In this document: one piece after another, positions 6,758-14,697 of the stretch
Position numbering within the stretch: the first letter of the stretch is position 1
Layout: the number at the start of each line of letters is the position of its first letter
From: JBHHWH01 sp046756405
GTDB taxonomy: Bacteria; Actinomycetota; Acidimicrobiia; Spongiisociales; ZC4RG35
Direction of reading: 5' to 3'
DNA length: 27,613 nucleotides
NCBI GenBank assembly: GCA_046756405.1
Contig: JBHHWH010000027.1
Span: 1-27,613, forward strand
Notes under the pieces: model-generated
Databases searched by the model: none
Told to the model about the DNA's origin: nothing
What the model saw: only the letters and a program-made list of their open reading frames with translations
Made by a program: the position numbers and the translations under genes

Positions 6758-7417
6758 CTATTTGTTATGCCCGGGGGCCTCCCCGGACTTGCCCGGCGAT
6801 GCGGGCTTTCCGCTGGACGCGGAAACCTTGTCTTTCTTTCCCCGCTGGCAGTCGGCGGAGAAGGTGAAGAAGCTGACGTCACCCATGAGTGGCTCACCGT
6901 CACCCTCGACTACGGCGGCGTCGCCATCACCCTCGGCGGCCGCGGCCTCAAGATCGGCCACGGTCACCTGCTGGTCACCCTTTCCCAGATCCGACTGGGC
7001 CAGGTAACGGTTGAGACAGCCCCGGCCTCCCTCACCGTCGTAGAGGGAGTTGAACAGTTTCATGAACTGGCCGTGGTTGATCTGACCGTTGGGTCCAGCG
7101 ACTTCGGCGGCGCTGACACCGCACTCTTCGTCGATGTCCGTGGAGGTGACGGAGATGACCCCTCCTTCGGGGTCGGGGTCGCCGTAGGTCACCTCTACAT
7201 CACCGTTCTCAAGTCCGCAGTCGGCACCTGCGGTGTCGAGACCCTCATCCAGGGCCCAGCCCCAGAGGAAGAAACCGTTGGTTTCGTCGTAGGCGAAGTT
7301 GAAGGTGGTGTCCTCCGGCTCCTCGCCGTCGTGAGAGTCGGCCAACGCCAACCCGCTGAAAGCCAGCAGTCCGATCACGGTGAGGACCACGATTCCTCTG
7401 CGTCTGAGCTGTTTCAT
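6758..7417 (-). CDS. secreted acidic protein of unknown function
   Basis: A 219-residue exported protein. The signal peptide is residues 1-26 (basic MKQLRRR, hydrophobic IVVLTVIGLLAFSGLALA). The mature part is acidic in its first half, has Cys pairs at about 67, 98, 133 and 190, and contains GPNGQINHGQFMKLFNSL followed by GCLNRYLAQSDLGKG. The last 25 residues are basic and rich in Lys, Ser, Pro and Gly. GPNGQINHGQF recalls an EF-hand loop, but the usual ligand spacing is not met, so I do not call calcium binding. GAAGGGA precedes ATG 7417. It is divergent from an ECF sigma gene, so it may belong to that regulon. Confidence 0.75.
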   Translation of the reverse strand: MKQLRRRGIVVLTVIGLLAFSGLALADSHDGEEPEDTTFNFAYDETNGFFLWGWALDEGLDTAGADCGLENGDVEVTYGDPDPEGGVISVTSTDIDEECGVSAAEVAGPNGQINHGQFMKLFNSLYDGEGGRGCLNRYLAQSDLGKGDQQVTVADLEAAAAEGDGDAAVVEGDGEPLMGDVSFFTFSADCQRGKKDKVSASSGKPASPGKSGEAPGHNK

Positions 7418-7511
7418 CTCATCCCTTCTCTGTCAGGCCTTATCCCACGGGTCATAGAAGTAATCGCCGTCTCCCCCGCTGAGGATACGGGCCGAGCAGA
7501 ATTTCTCGACT

Positions 7512-7540
7512 GGGAATCAGGCGGCCAGCCTTTAGTGTCG
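7512..7540 (+). promoter_or_regulatory. possible ECF-type promoter upstream of the sigma gene
   Basis: GGGAAT (7512-7517) and GTGTCG (7535-7540) are 17 bases apart, roughly like ECF promoters (GGAA-type -35, CGTC-type -10). The match is only partial. It would allow the sigma factor to drive its own gene. Confidence 0.25.
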
Positions 7541-7605
7541 ATAGTCAAGGACGTTCATGAACCCACCTCTCCCAACCGCCGGGCCACGCTGGGCGAAGCG
7601 ACCCC

Positions 7606-8151
7606 ATGGCTCCTGAGGAAGCCTTCCAGTCAGTCCTCACCGCCGCCAAGGCCGGTGCGGGCTGGGCCTGGGAGCGTATATACGGTGACCTCTACACCCC
7701 CGTTCTCGGCTACCTGAGGGCCCGGGGTGCCCCGGACGCCGAGGACGTGGCATCGGAGACCTTCCTCCAGGTAGCGCGCAATATCGCCAGCTTCGAAGGA
7801 ACGGAGACGTCTTTCCGCTCGTGGGTGTTCGTCATTGCCCACCGTCGCCTCCTCGACGCCCGCCGGGCGGACGGACGAAGGGGTGAGACGGTCCCCCTGG
7901 AGCCGGAGCTGGACACTGCGGGCGGCGACACCGAGGAGGACGCTCTGGCGGATGTGATCGACCCGGACCTGGAGCGGGCTCTCAAGGGTCTCACCGACGA
8001 CCAGCGCAATGTGATAGCCCTCCGAGTCGTGGCCGGCCTGTCGTTGCAGGAAACCGCCGACGTGATGGGAAAACGGGTGGGGGCTATCAAGGCGTTACAG
8101 CGGCGGGCACTGGATTCGCTACGAAAGAGTCTGGAGAGCGTATCCAAATGA
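7606..8151 (+). CDS. RNA polymerase sigma factor, ECF (sigma-70 group 4)
   Basis: A 181-residue alternative sigma factor with region 2 at about residues 20-90 (YTPVLGYLRARGAPDAEDVASETFLQV, quoted in part as DAEDVASETFLQV, then SFRSWVFVIAHRRLLDARR) and region 4 at about 120-175 (LTDDQRNVIALRVVAGLSLQ, ETADVMGKRVGAIKALQRRA). It directs RNA polymerase to a small stress or envelope regulon. The start ATG 7606 has no good ribosome site; it is the only Met start ahead of region 2. The stop overlaps the next gene by 4 bases (ATGA), which encodes a membrane-anchored DUF5667 protein, the normal position of an anti-sigma factor. The divergent secreted protein may be a target. Confidence 0.88.
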   Translation: MAPEEAFQSVLTAAKAGAGWAWERIYGDLYTPVLGYLRARGAPDAEDVASETFLQVARNIASFEGTETSFRSWVFVIAHRRLLDARRADGRRGETVPLEPELDTAGGDTEEDALADVIDPDLERALKGLTDDQRNVIALRVVAGLSLQETADVMGKRVGAIKALQRRALDSLRKSLESVSK

Positions 8152-8930
8152 GTGGACACGGCGATTACCAAAACGAGATGTTCAACGAGCGCCAGAACGA
8201 CGAGGAGTTTGAGCGCCTGCTCTCCGGAGCCCTCACCGAGGACTCGGAGCTGGCCTCTTTCGTCGCGCGTCTCCGCAGGCTGAAGGACTCCGCCCCCTCC
8301 GACGAGCAGGTGCACTCCATGGCCGCTGAAGCGGCGGCGATCGTCCGGGAGACACTCCCCGCCCAATCCCCCGCCGTCCCCCGGAGACGACTGGTGCCCC
8401 GACTCGCCGGGGCCTTGGCTGCGCTGGTGCTGCTGGTGGGCATGACCGGTGTAGCCGTCGCCTCCGACGCCTCAGTTCCAGGAGACCCCCTGTACGGCAT
8501 CGACCGTGCCCTGGAGGCAGTCGGCCTCGGGAACGGGGGTGCTGTCGAACGGCTCCAAGAGGCAAAGACCCTGGCCAACAGAGGTAAGTCGGCCGAGGCC
8601 CTGGAGCACGCCAGCTCGGCTCTAGCCGCCGCCGGCGACAAGAAGGCCGCGGAAGCTCTCAAGAAAGCGGCCAAGCGTGTCGTCGCCGAGGACAAGGGTG
8701 GCGGAAAGGCCGAGAAGGTCAAAGCGAAGGTCTCCGACATGCTCAACTACATAGCCAACTCCGACACAAAGGGGCGGGAGTTCGGCCAGCAGGTGGCCAA
8801 ACTCGCCCGTCAGATCGGTGACGGCAACTCCAACGAAGAGATTCCCCCTGCCGACGACCCACCGCCTGCCGATCCGCCGGGGATCGAGCCTCCTCCGGTA
8901 CCCACCGTTCCCCTGGGCCCGGGCGGTTAG
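8148..8930 (+). CDS. DUF5667 membrane protein, probable anti-sigma factor
   Basis: A 260-residue single-pass membrane protein. The cytoplasmic N-terminal part, about residues 1-85, contains EEFERLLSGALTEDSELASF and is probably the sigma-binding region. A membrane helix at about 86-106 (LAGALAALVLLVGMTGVAVA) is followed by SVPGDPLYGIDRALE, the hallmark of the DUF5667 domain, on the outside. The middle is a Lys/Ala-rich helical segment and the tail is proline-rich (PPADDPPPADPPG). It overlaps the ECF sigma gene by ATGA, which gives coupled translation and supports an anti-sigma role. No zinc-binding HxxxCxxC motif is present, so it would not be a ZAS-type anti-sigma. The last gene of this unit converges on the MMPL gene. 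Confidence 0.75.
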   Translation: MSGHGDYQNEMFNERQNDEEFERLLSGALTEDSELASFVARLRRLKDSAPSDEQVHSMAAEAAAIVRETLPAQSPAVPRRRLVPRLAGALAALVLLVGMTGVAVASDASVPGDPLYGIDRALEAVGLGNGGAVERLQEAKTLANRGKSAEALEHASSALAAAGDKKAAEALKKAAKRVVAEDKGGGKAEKVKAKVSDMLNYIANSDTKGREFGQQVAKLARQIGDGNSNEEIPPADDPPPADPPGIEPPPVPTVPLGPGG

Positions 8931-8946
8931 GTCCGCCGCGGAGCCC

Positions 8947-11127
8947 TCAGGCCGTAGCCGGCTCCGGCTCCGGGTGGAGCGGGGAGCCTTCGATCGACAC
9001 CTTCGGGATCCACTCCAGCCAGGCGGGGAAGTACCAGTTCCACTTGCCGAGCAATCGCATCGAGGCGGGAACCAGGATGCTCCTGACCACGGTGGCGTCC
9101 AGGAATACGGCCACGGCCAGCCCGAAACCCATCTGCTGGAAGCTGGCCAGGCGTCCCGCGGCGAACCCGCCGAACACCGCCACCATGATCACCGCCGCTC
9201 CGGTTATCAGCGCACCGGTGTGGCGCAGCCCGTAGGCCACCGACTCGGCGTTGTCGGCGGTGATGTCGAAACGCTCCTTGATGCGGGATAGCAGGAACAC
9301 GTGGTAGTCCATGGACAGCCCGAACAGCACCGAGAAGAGGAACAGCGGCAGCCAGGCTTCGATCGTCTCCACCTGGCTGAAGCCAAGGCCGGACGCGAGG
9401 TCCTTCACCCAGCCGGGGCCTACGTTCGCCTGGAAGAAGACAACGATCAGCCCGTAGGCAGCGCCCACACTCAGCAGGTTCATGGCGATGGCCTTCCCGG
9501 GAATGACGACGGAGCGGAACGCCACCGTCAGCAACACAAAGGAAAGCCCCAGCACCACGGCGAAGATGAGCGGGGTGTAGTCGTCGATCTGGGCGAGGAA
9601 GTCGACGGTGATGGCCGTTTCCCCACCCACGTAGACGCCGTCCCGGCCGACGGCCGGCACCAGGTCGTCACGAAGGCGGCGAACGGCGTCCATCGACTCC
9701 ACCGAAGACGGATCACCGAGGAGCTGCACCGAGAGCACTGCCAAACCATCCCTGGAGGCGGGGTCGACAGCGGAGGGACCAAACCCACCGTCGGCGGCGA
9801 CGACCTCCTGGAGTGAGGAGGCGATCCCGACGGCATCACTGCCGGAGATGGCAATCTCCACCGGTGAGGTGAGACCTCCAGCGAACTCGGTCTCCAGGAT
9901 CTGGAACGCTTGGGCCGACTCCATCTCCTCAGGGAGGGTGGAGACACCTGCCAGGCCCGTGTCCATGGCCGCGAAACCTGATCCGGCCACCACGAGGACT
10001 CCCGCCGCGGCCACCAGCGAGAGGACGGGCCGGCCCATGACAGCCCGAGTGATCCGGTTCCAGAAGCTCGATGTCTTTTCCAGCGCGGAACGCCGGCGTA
10101 CCCGCAGCGAATCCACCCGGTCACCCATCAGCGACAGCACCGCGGGAAGGAGAGTCATCGAAGCTGCCACCGCGACGACGACCACCAGGATTGCGCCGAT
10201 CCCCAGGGAGCGGAAGAGGGTGTTGGGGAGGATCAGCATGCCCACCAACGCCAGCACCACAGTCAGGCCGGAGAAGAACACCGCCCGGGTGGCGGTGGCC
10301 CCGGCCCGGCCGATGGCCTCGACCTTGTCGAGCCCGGCCCGACGCTCCTCACGGTAGCGGGAGACAATGAAGAGCGAATAGTCGATCCCCACCGCTAAGC
10401 CGATCATCGTGATCATGTTGGTGATGAAGAAGCTCAGCTCGAACGCTCGGCCGACGAGAGCGGCGAGGCCCATGGCCACGCCGATAGCGAGGACGCCGAG
10501 GATCACCGGGATGACACCGGAGACAATCGAGCCGAACACCAGGACGAGCACTACGAGGGCCACCCCGATGCCGATCGTCTCGCCGGTAGCCAGATCCTCT
10601 TCGGCGATCTGGTTGAAGTCGTTGTTCATCGACGCGGGACCGGCCACAAGGGCCGTGAAGCCTTCGGGCGCCGCTACGGTGGCCACCGCCTCACGGACCT
10701 GCCGTGCCCCCGCATCAAGATCACCGTCCGCATCGAGGGAAACCGGCAGGAGAGCGGTCCTGCCCGACTCCGAAACCGGCCCGTCTTCGGTGAGGTAGGA
10801 GCCGACGGTTGTGGCCACACCCGAGGCCAACACCGCCGACTGGATCCGGTTCACGTAATCGATGTACTGCGGATCGCCGACCGTCGCGGTGTCGGTGGTG
10901 ACGATGATGAACTCGGTGTCGGTGGAATCCCCCCTCAGCTCTTCCACCAGTTCCTGGGCGTGTAACGACTCCGGCCGGTCAGTAAAGGTGATCTCTGTTG
11001 TGAGCGCGTCAGCTAGCCATGCCGACGACAGGGCGCCCGCGGCGATCAGCAGCACCACCCAAGTGATGACCGCTCTCCACGGCTTGATGGCGCTGGCTCT
11101 GGCGAGGGCCTCGGTTCCGAATCTCAT
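8947..11127 (-). CDS. MMPL/RND-family membrane transporter
   Basis: A 726-residue inner-membrane exporter with two repeated halves. Each half has one leading membrane helix, a large outside domain and a five-helix bundle. The proton-relay motifs are visible as GLAVGIDYSLFIVSRYREE in the first half (about residue 245) and LFGLSMDYHVFLLSRIKER in the second (about residue 605). MMPL proteins use the proton gradient to export lipids or hydrophobic compounds; here the substrate is unknown. GAGGAG lies 7 bases before ATG 11127. The gene is divergent from a TetR regulator with palindromic operators between, an arrangement typical of drug- or lipid-efflux pumps repressed by the neighbour. Its 3' end faces the anti-sigma gene with a 16-base gap. 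Confidence 0.9.
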   Translation of the reverse strand: MRFGTEALARASAIKPWRAVITWVVLLIAAGALSSAWLADALTTEITFTDRPESLHAQELVEELRGDSTDTEFIIVTTDTATVGDPQYIDYVNRIQSAVLASGVATTVGSYLTEDGPVSESGRTALLPVSLDADGDLDAGARQVREAVATVAAPEGFTALVAGPASMNNDFNQIAEEDLATGETIGIGVALVVLVLVFGSIVSGVIPVILGVLAIGVAMGLAALVGRAFELSFFITNMITMIGLAVGIDYSLFIVSRYREERRAGLDKVEAIGRAGATATRAVFFSGLTVVLALVGMLILPNTLFRSLGIGAILVVVVAVAASMTLLPAVLSLMGDRVDSLRVRRRSALEKTSSFWNRITRAVMGRPVLSLVAAAGVLVVAGSGFAAMDTGLAGVSTLPEEMESAQAFQILETEFAGGLTSPVEIAISGSDAVGIASSLQEVVAADGGFGPSAVDPASRDGLAVLSVQLLGDPSSVESMDAVRRLRDDLVPAVGRDGVYVGGETAITVDFLAQIDDYTPLIFAVVLGLSFVLLTVAFRSVVIPGKAIAMNLLSVGAAYGLIVVFFQANVGPGWVKDLASGLGFSQVETIEAWLPLFLFSVLFGLSMDYHVFLLSRIKERFDITADNAESVAYGLRHTGALITGAAVIMVAVFGGFAAGRLASFQQMGFGLAVAVFLDATVVRSILVPASMRLLGKWNWYFPAWLEWIPKVSIEGSPLHPEPEPATA

Positions 11128-11149
11128 CAGGCTTCTCCTCTTGATCTAC

Positions 11150-11166
11150 GTACGCTGTATGCGTAC
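11150..11166. promoter_or_regulatory. palindromic operator, MMPL-proximal
   Basis: GTACGC and GCGTAC form a perfect 6-bp inverted repeat around TGTAT. It lies 23 bases upstream of the MMPL start codon and abuts the larger operator. Confidence 0.45.
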
Positions 11167-11200
11167 ACTGTAAACATACGGCGTATGTATACACCGTAAG
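11162..11200. promoter_or_regulatory. TetR-type operator between exporter and regulator
   Basis: TGTAAACATAC (11169-11179) and GTATGTATACA (11183-11193) are an inverted repeat with 10 of 11 matches around GGC. Weaker symmetry extends to 11162-11200. Size and position fit a TetR dimer site controlling both divergent genes. Confidence 0.65.
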
Positions 11201-11253
11201 CCGGAGGGTTGTCAAGACCGGCGTTGAGGTTTCCCATGACTTACGATGTAGGC

Positions 11254-11889
11254 ATGACGACCACCCGGACTCCCCTCACCCGGGAGCGGATCATCGAAGC
11301 TGCGGTGGCCTACGCCGACGAACACGGCGTTGAGGAGCTGTCGATGCGCAAGCTGGGAGCGGCCCTGGGCGTTGAGGCGATGTCGCTCTACAACCACGTC
11401 GAAGGCAAGGACGACATCCACGACGGGATGATCGACTACGTGTTCGCTTCGATACCCTTGCCCGACCCCGATCTCAATTGGCGGGACGCAATCCGCCAGA
11501 TCGGAACCGGAGCCCTGGAGCAGTTCAGCCGTCACCCCTGGGTGGTCCAGCTACTGATGCGGAGGGGCAACTTCGGGCCCTCCGCCCTCGCGTTCACGGA
11601 CGCCACACTCGGGTTTCTGCGCAGGGCAGGCTTCAGCGACGACGACACCCAGCATGCGTGGCAGATGCTGGCCTCCCACACGATGGGGTACGCGGTGCAG
11701 CAGGCCACGGCGCCGGGGGCTATGGAGGAGGAGATGGCGGAGATCTCAGCCCGTGTAGCTCAGGTCATCGATCAGTTCCCCAACGTGGCAGCGCTGGCGC
11801 CGCTGCTCGCCGAGTGCAACTTCGCCACCGAGTACGTCTTCGGCCTGGAGATCATCCTCGACGGCTTGGAGACCCGCCTCGGCTCGTGA
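11254..11889 (+). CDS. TetR/AcrR-family transcriptional repressor
   Basis: A 211-residue regulator. The N-terminal helix-turn-helix is at about residues 10-55 (RERIIEAAVAYADEHG, then LSMRKLGAALGVEAMSLYNHV). The C-terminal ligand-binding and dimerisation domain resembles the TetR C-terminal group, with FSRHPWVVQLLMRRG and LGFLRRAGFSDDD. I chose ATG 11254 because the family homology begins just after it and TACGAT (11242-11247) lies 6 bases upstream without a Shine-Dalgarno, indicating a leaderless mRNA. An earlier in-frame start at 11209 would place protein sequence beside the operator. It is divergent from the MMPL exporter, which it probably represses until a toxic ligand binds. Confidence 0.88.
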   Translation: MTTTRTPLTRERIIEAAVAYADEHGVEELSMRKLGAALGVEAMSLYNHVEGKDDIHDGMIDYVFASIPLPDPDLNWRDAIRQIGTGALEQFSRHPWVVQLLMRRGNFGPSALAFTDATLGFLRRAGFSDDDTQHAWQMLASHTMGYAVQQATAPGAMEEEMAEISARVAQVIDQFPNVAALAPLLAECNFATEYVFGLEIILDGLETRLGS

Positions 11890-12002
11890 GGCTTCAGCGC
11901 CGGCGGCGCGGGCCTTGCCGGGTCGGCTGACGCGGCCGACGTCTCGGCGGAGGCGGCGCCGGTCGGACCCGCTCCGGTTCAACGCGTATCCGCCGGAGGG
12001 GC

Positions 12003-12965
12003 TTACCGATGTTGGCCATACCTCATCCCTTCCCGAACGTCGGCATCCAGGTGACGGACGCCGACCCCTGGATAGGCCTTCGCCACCTCAGCGGCGGTGC
12101 TTTGGGAGTCCGCCCAAAGGTCGGTGATCAGGGCATGGGAGGCCCGGTAGCCCCACTCGTGTTCCACCACGTCACCCCACATCTCCACCCTTCCGAAGAT
12201 GGGCGCGTCGGATAGCTCGGCCAGGTCCTTCAGGGCGTAGATGCCACAACCGTGGTCCCAGCCCGGCGGGCTGTCGCAGCGGTCGCAGGTAGCCGCCATC
12301 ATCCCCTTACTCCACTCGGCCCGGTATCCCTTGAGGGTCTTCCCGGTCCACACCCAGGCCCGCCAGCCGACCACCGGCTCCGGCGACCAGTAGGTCTCCT
12401 CGGGTTCGGGCGGAGTCGAGCCCCACGGAACCTGGACCGGCGGAACCGGATGGATCTGCCGTCGCGGCTGCTTGGCGGCGATCGCCCTCGAAGTGGCCAC
12501 CCCGGCACGGGCTAGCCCGTAGGAGACGGAGCTGGCACCGAGGACCACGATCATGGCCCCGGTGTTGGTCGAGGTGGTGGGAAGCTCCACTCCATAGGTG
12601 CGCAGGGTCGGCTCGGTGAGGAAGTAGATGAGCCCTCCGGCCACCCCGAGACCGATCGCCAGGAATGTTTCGAAGTCTTCAACCTTGGTCGGGTAGCGGC
12701 GGCTGGCGAGCCACCGAAGAGGGGTGAGGAGAAAGACACCCACGACGGCGACCATCACCGACCCGACGGTGAAGGCCACCAGTAGATGCAGGGCCACTCC
12801 AGCCCAGAAGAGGATCGTGGAGGGTCCGCCGGTGAGCAGCACCACCGCAGCGGGCACCCCGAGGAAAGCCAGACCGTAGAAGACCCCCGGTATCCATCTC
12901 CATCGGTCGGGCCCGAGGCTGGGTCTTGTCGCCATCCGGCGAAGCACCGTCGGAAAAGAGGTCAT
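12003..12965 (-). CDS. membrane protein of unknown function with Cys-containing C-terminal domain
   Basis: A 320-residue protein that I cannot name. About four membrane helices occupy residues 25-160 (for example VFYGLAFLGVPAAVVLLTGG and VAFTVGSVMVAVVGVFLLTP). After a proline-rich linker comes a C-terminal domain, about 195-320, with VVGWRAWVWTG, then CDRCDSPPGWDHGCGIYALK and a WGDVVEHEWGYRASHA block. The three Cys and a His there could bind metal; similar stand-alone GWRAW...CGIYA domains are common as hypothetical proteins in actinobacteria. GGAGG lies 6 bases before ATG 12963-12965, a good start. It is convergent with the TetR gene and divergent from the SRPBCC gene across a 47-bp repeat. 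Confidence 0.7.
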   Translation of the reverse strand: MTSFPTVLRRMATRPSLGPDRWRWIPGVFYGLAFLGVPAAVVLLTGGPSTILFWAGVALHLLVAFTVGSVMVAVVGVFLLTPLRWLASRRYPTKVEDFETFLAIGLGVAGGLIYFLTEPTLRTYGVELPTTSTNTGAMIVVLGASSVSYGLARAGVATSRAIAAKQPRRQIHPVPPVQVPWGSTPPEPEETYWSPEPVVGWRAWVWTGKTLKGYRAEWSKGMMAATCDRCDSPPGWDHGCGIYALKDLAELSDAPIFGRVEMWGDVVEHEWGYRASHALITDLWADSQSTAAEVAKAYPGVGVRHLDADVREGMRYGQHR

Positions 12966-13039
12966 CGCCTTCCTCCGTCAAACCCCAACTAAACCACAGA
13001 TCGGAATTTGGTGGGACCGGTTTCCGCCCTAATCGAACG

Positions 13040-13086
13040 TTCCGTGCGGGTTCGCGGACCGTTTTGGCCTGAAGACCCGCACGGAA
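13040..13086. repeat. 47-bp intergenic palindromic repeat, copy 1
   Basis: Ends TTCCGTGCGGGT and ACCCGCACGGAA are perfect 12-bp inverted arms; the core is TTCGCGGACCGTTTTGG with CCTGAAG. Lies between divergent genes. Differs from copy 2 by one base. Confidence 0.85.
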
Positions 13087-13106
13087 GAAAGCTAAGTTCA
13101 CGGACC

Positions 13107-13616
13107 GTGAGCACCCGCTACCACTTCGTGACGGAGATCCAGCTCACCGCCTCACCCCAGGAAGTGTGGAAAGCGCTTGAGCAGTCTGAGAACTGGCCAC
13201 AGTGGTGGCGGTGGTTACTTCAGGCCGAGGTTCTGGACGAGGGCGACGACGAGGGCGTAGGGCGGCGGGTACGCAACCGGGTCACCACGCCCCTCGGGTA
13301 CCGGCTCACCTACGTCGGCACTGCCACATGCGTCGTCGAGCCGTCGCTGCTCGAGTTCCGGGCCACCGGCGACCTGGCAGGTACCGGTCAGCTCCAGATC
13401 GCCGAAACTGGGGACGACACCGAAATCACCTTCAACTGGATGGTCGAGACCACCCAATGGTGGATGAGCCTGCTGGTCCCCATCGCCCGACGGCTGTTCG
13501 CCTGGAACCACAACCGTCTGATGAACGACTTCGCCAGGGGCCTGGCCGCCACCACCAACAGCAAGCTGATCTCGGTCACCAACCACAGTCTCAGTCCGCC
13601 CGAAACCGGCCTCTGA
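13107..13616 (+). CDS. SRPBCC-family (START/polyketide-cyclase-like) protein
   Basis: A 169-residue soluble protein with the START-like fold pattern: an N-terminal strand FVTEIQLTASPQEVWKALEQ, the next helix ENWPQWW, central strands (YRLTYVGTATCVVEPSLLEF) and a long C-terminal helix (LFAWNHNRLMNDFARGLAA). The fold binds hydrophobic ligands in a cavity; the ligand is unknown. I chose GTG 13107 because homology starts there. Extending the frame upstream to 13008 would translate the 47-bp repeat and is rejected. TAAGTT lies 8 bases before the GTG, a possible leaderless promoter. Copy 2 of the repeat follows the stop by 5 bases. Confidence 0.8.
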   Translation: MSTRYHFVTEIQLTASPQEVWKALEQSENWPQWWRWLLQAEVLDEGDDEGVGRRVRNRVTTPLGYRLTYVGTATCVVEPSLLEFRATGDLAGTGQLQIAETGDDTEITFNWMVETTQWWMSLLVPIARRLFAWNHNRLMNDFARGLAATTNSKLISVTNHSLSPPETGL

Positions 13617-13621
13617 GACCG

Positions 13622-13668
13622 TTCTGTGCGGGTTCGCGGACCGTTTTGGCCTGAAGACCCGCACGGAA
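13622..13668. repeat. 47-bp intergenic palindromic repeat, copy 2
   Basis: Same orientation as copy 1, with T in place of C at position 4, which weakens one arm pair. Lies between two convergent genes, where its stem could help end transcription. Confidence 0.85.
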
Positions 13669-13678
13669 CTGTTGGCGC

Positions 13679-13697
13679 GACCGCGGAGGGCGCGGTC
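13679..13697. terminator. small hairpin between convergent genes
   Basis: GACCGCG (13679-13685) and CGCGGTC (13691-13697) form a perfect 7-bp stem with a 5-base loop GAGGG. No T tract on either side, so termination is uncertain. Confidence 0.35.
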
Positions 13698-13712
13698 TGA
13701 GATCGGAGAGTG

Positions 13713-14612
13713 TCAGCCGAGGACGAAGCGGATGATCTCGGCGCGGACTGCCTCCGGGTCGCGCCGGACCTGCCGGGCGCTGAAGCGGCGGATCTCCCAG
13801 CCCATCTCCATCAGCTTGTTCTGGCGGATCAGGTCGTCGTGGAAAGCGTCCGGGTGACTGTGGGACTCGAAGCCGTCCACCTCGACGATCTTCATTCGGT
13901 CTGGCCAGGCGAAGTCTGGATAGGCATTCGAGCCGTCGAGCAGCCGGACCTGGTACTGCTTCTTCGGGGAAGGCACCGGCGCGTCCCGGATGATCTGGTC
14001 CATGTCCACTTCCGCGGGACTACCGGTGAGGTCGTCGACCACCTGAGCCAGGACCGTGCGGAGTTTGCGGGTGCCGGTCACGCCCCGTCCCCCCTGCTCC
14101 CTTATGACTCGAGCCAACTCGTCGCCGGTGGTCAGACCCATACGTAGAGCGCTGCTCACAGCCTTCTCCAGCGTCGGGTAGGGAAGGATACGGGCCAGGT
14201 CAAGCAGGGTACGTGCCGGTGTCGTGACTGGTATCCCGTCGATCTCGTCGGCGGGCAGCACCCGGCGGGTGCGGTGCACCAGGACCCCTTCCGGCATGGG
14301 CTCCTTGGAGAAGGGAACGGTGACTTCGACCATCCGTCCCCACACTCCGTCGAGACCCCACAGGATCGCCGCCGTACGGTGGGAGGCGACGGCGTGCGGC
14401 CCGGCTGCCAGCGTTGCCGCCCTCACCTCGGCGCGCCAGGATCGTTCGGTCACATTCAGGTCGTAAACACCGGGAGCAACCGGCCTCCAACGCCCCGATT
14501 TCAGGCGTCGCTTGATGACCGAATCCGAGCCGTCACCGTCCAGCACCACTGCCCGGTCGACGAGCCCATAGTTGGCCCGGGCGAACTCCCTCGCCTCTTC
14601 TTCTCTCCACAT
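13713..14612 (-). CDS. AbiEi-antitoxin-like / DUF559 endonuclease-like fusion protein
   Basis: A 299-residue protein of a type abundant in actinobacteria. The N-terminal half has a winged-helix-like region, with VIKRRLKSGRWRPVAPGVYDL then SHRTAAILWGL, typical of AbiEi-type antitoxin domains. Residues about 110-140 contain VLPADEIDGIPVTTPARTLLDLA. The C-terminal part, about 220-299, resembles the DUF559 (Vsr-like) nuclease fold: YPDFAWP, VEVDGFESH and NKLMEMGWEIRRFSARQV, giving a candidate D...ExD metal site. No toxin gene is adjacent. ATG 14612 is the first start that avoids the upstream 47-bp repeats; there is no clear ribosome site, so the start is uncertain. DNA cleavage is not demonstrated for this group. 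Confidence 0.75.
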   Translation of the reverse strand: MWREEEAREFARANYGLVDRAVVLDGDGSDSVIKRRLKSGRWRPVAPGVYDLNVTERSWRAEVRAATLAAGPHAVASHRTAAILWGLDGVWGRMVEVTVPFSKEPMPEGVLVHRTRRVLPADEIDGIPVTTPARTLLDLARILPYPTLEKAVSSALRMGLTTGDELARVIREQGGRGVTGTRKLRTVLAQVVDDLTGSPAEVDMDQIIRDAPVPSPKKQYQVRLLDGSNAYPDFAWPDRMKIVEVDGFESHSHPDAFHDDLIRQNKLMEMGWEIRRFSARQVRRDPEAVRAEIIRFVLG

Positions 14613-14648
14613 GCCCAACGAGCCTGCCACCCCCCAGTGACAGAATCT

Positions 14649-14695
14649 TTCTGTGCGGATCCGCGGACCGTTTTGGCCCACAGACCCGCACGGAA
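14649..14695. repeat. 47-bp intergenic palindromic repeat, copy 3
   Basis: Arms TTCTGTGCGGAT and ACCCGCACGGAA; the core differs from copies 1 and 2 at GGATCC and at CCCACAG. Identical to copy 4, 15 bases away. Confidence 0.85.
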
Positions 14696-14697
14696 CG

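Noticed and set aside
7081..7113. EF-hand in the secreted acidic protein (GPNGQINHGQF)
   Set aside because: Acidic ligands at positions 1, 3 and 12 of the loop are lacking.
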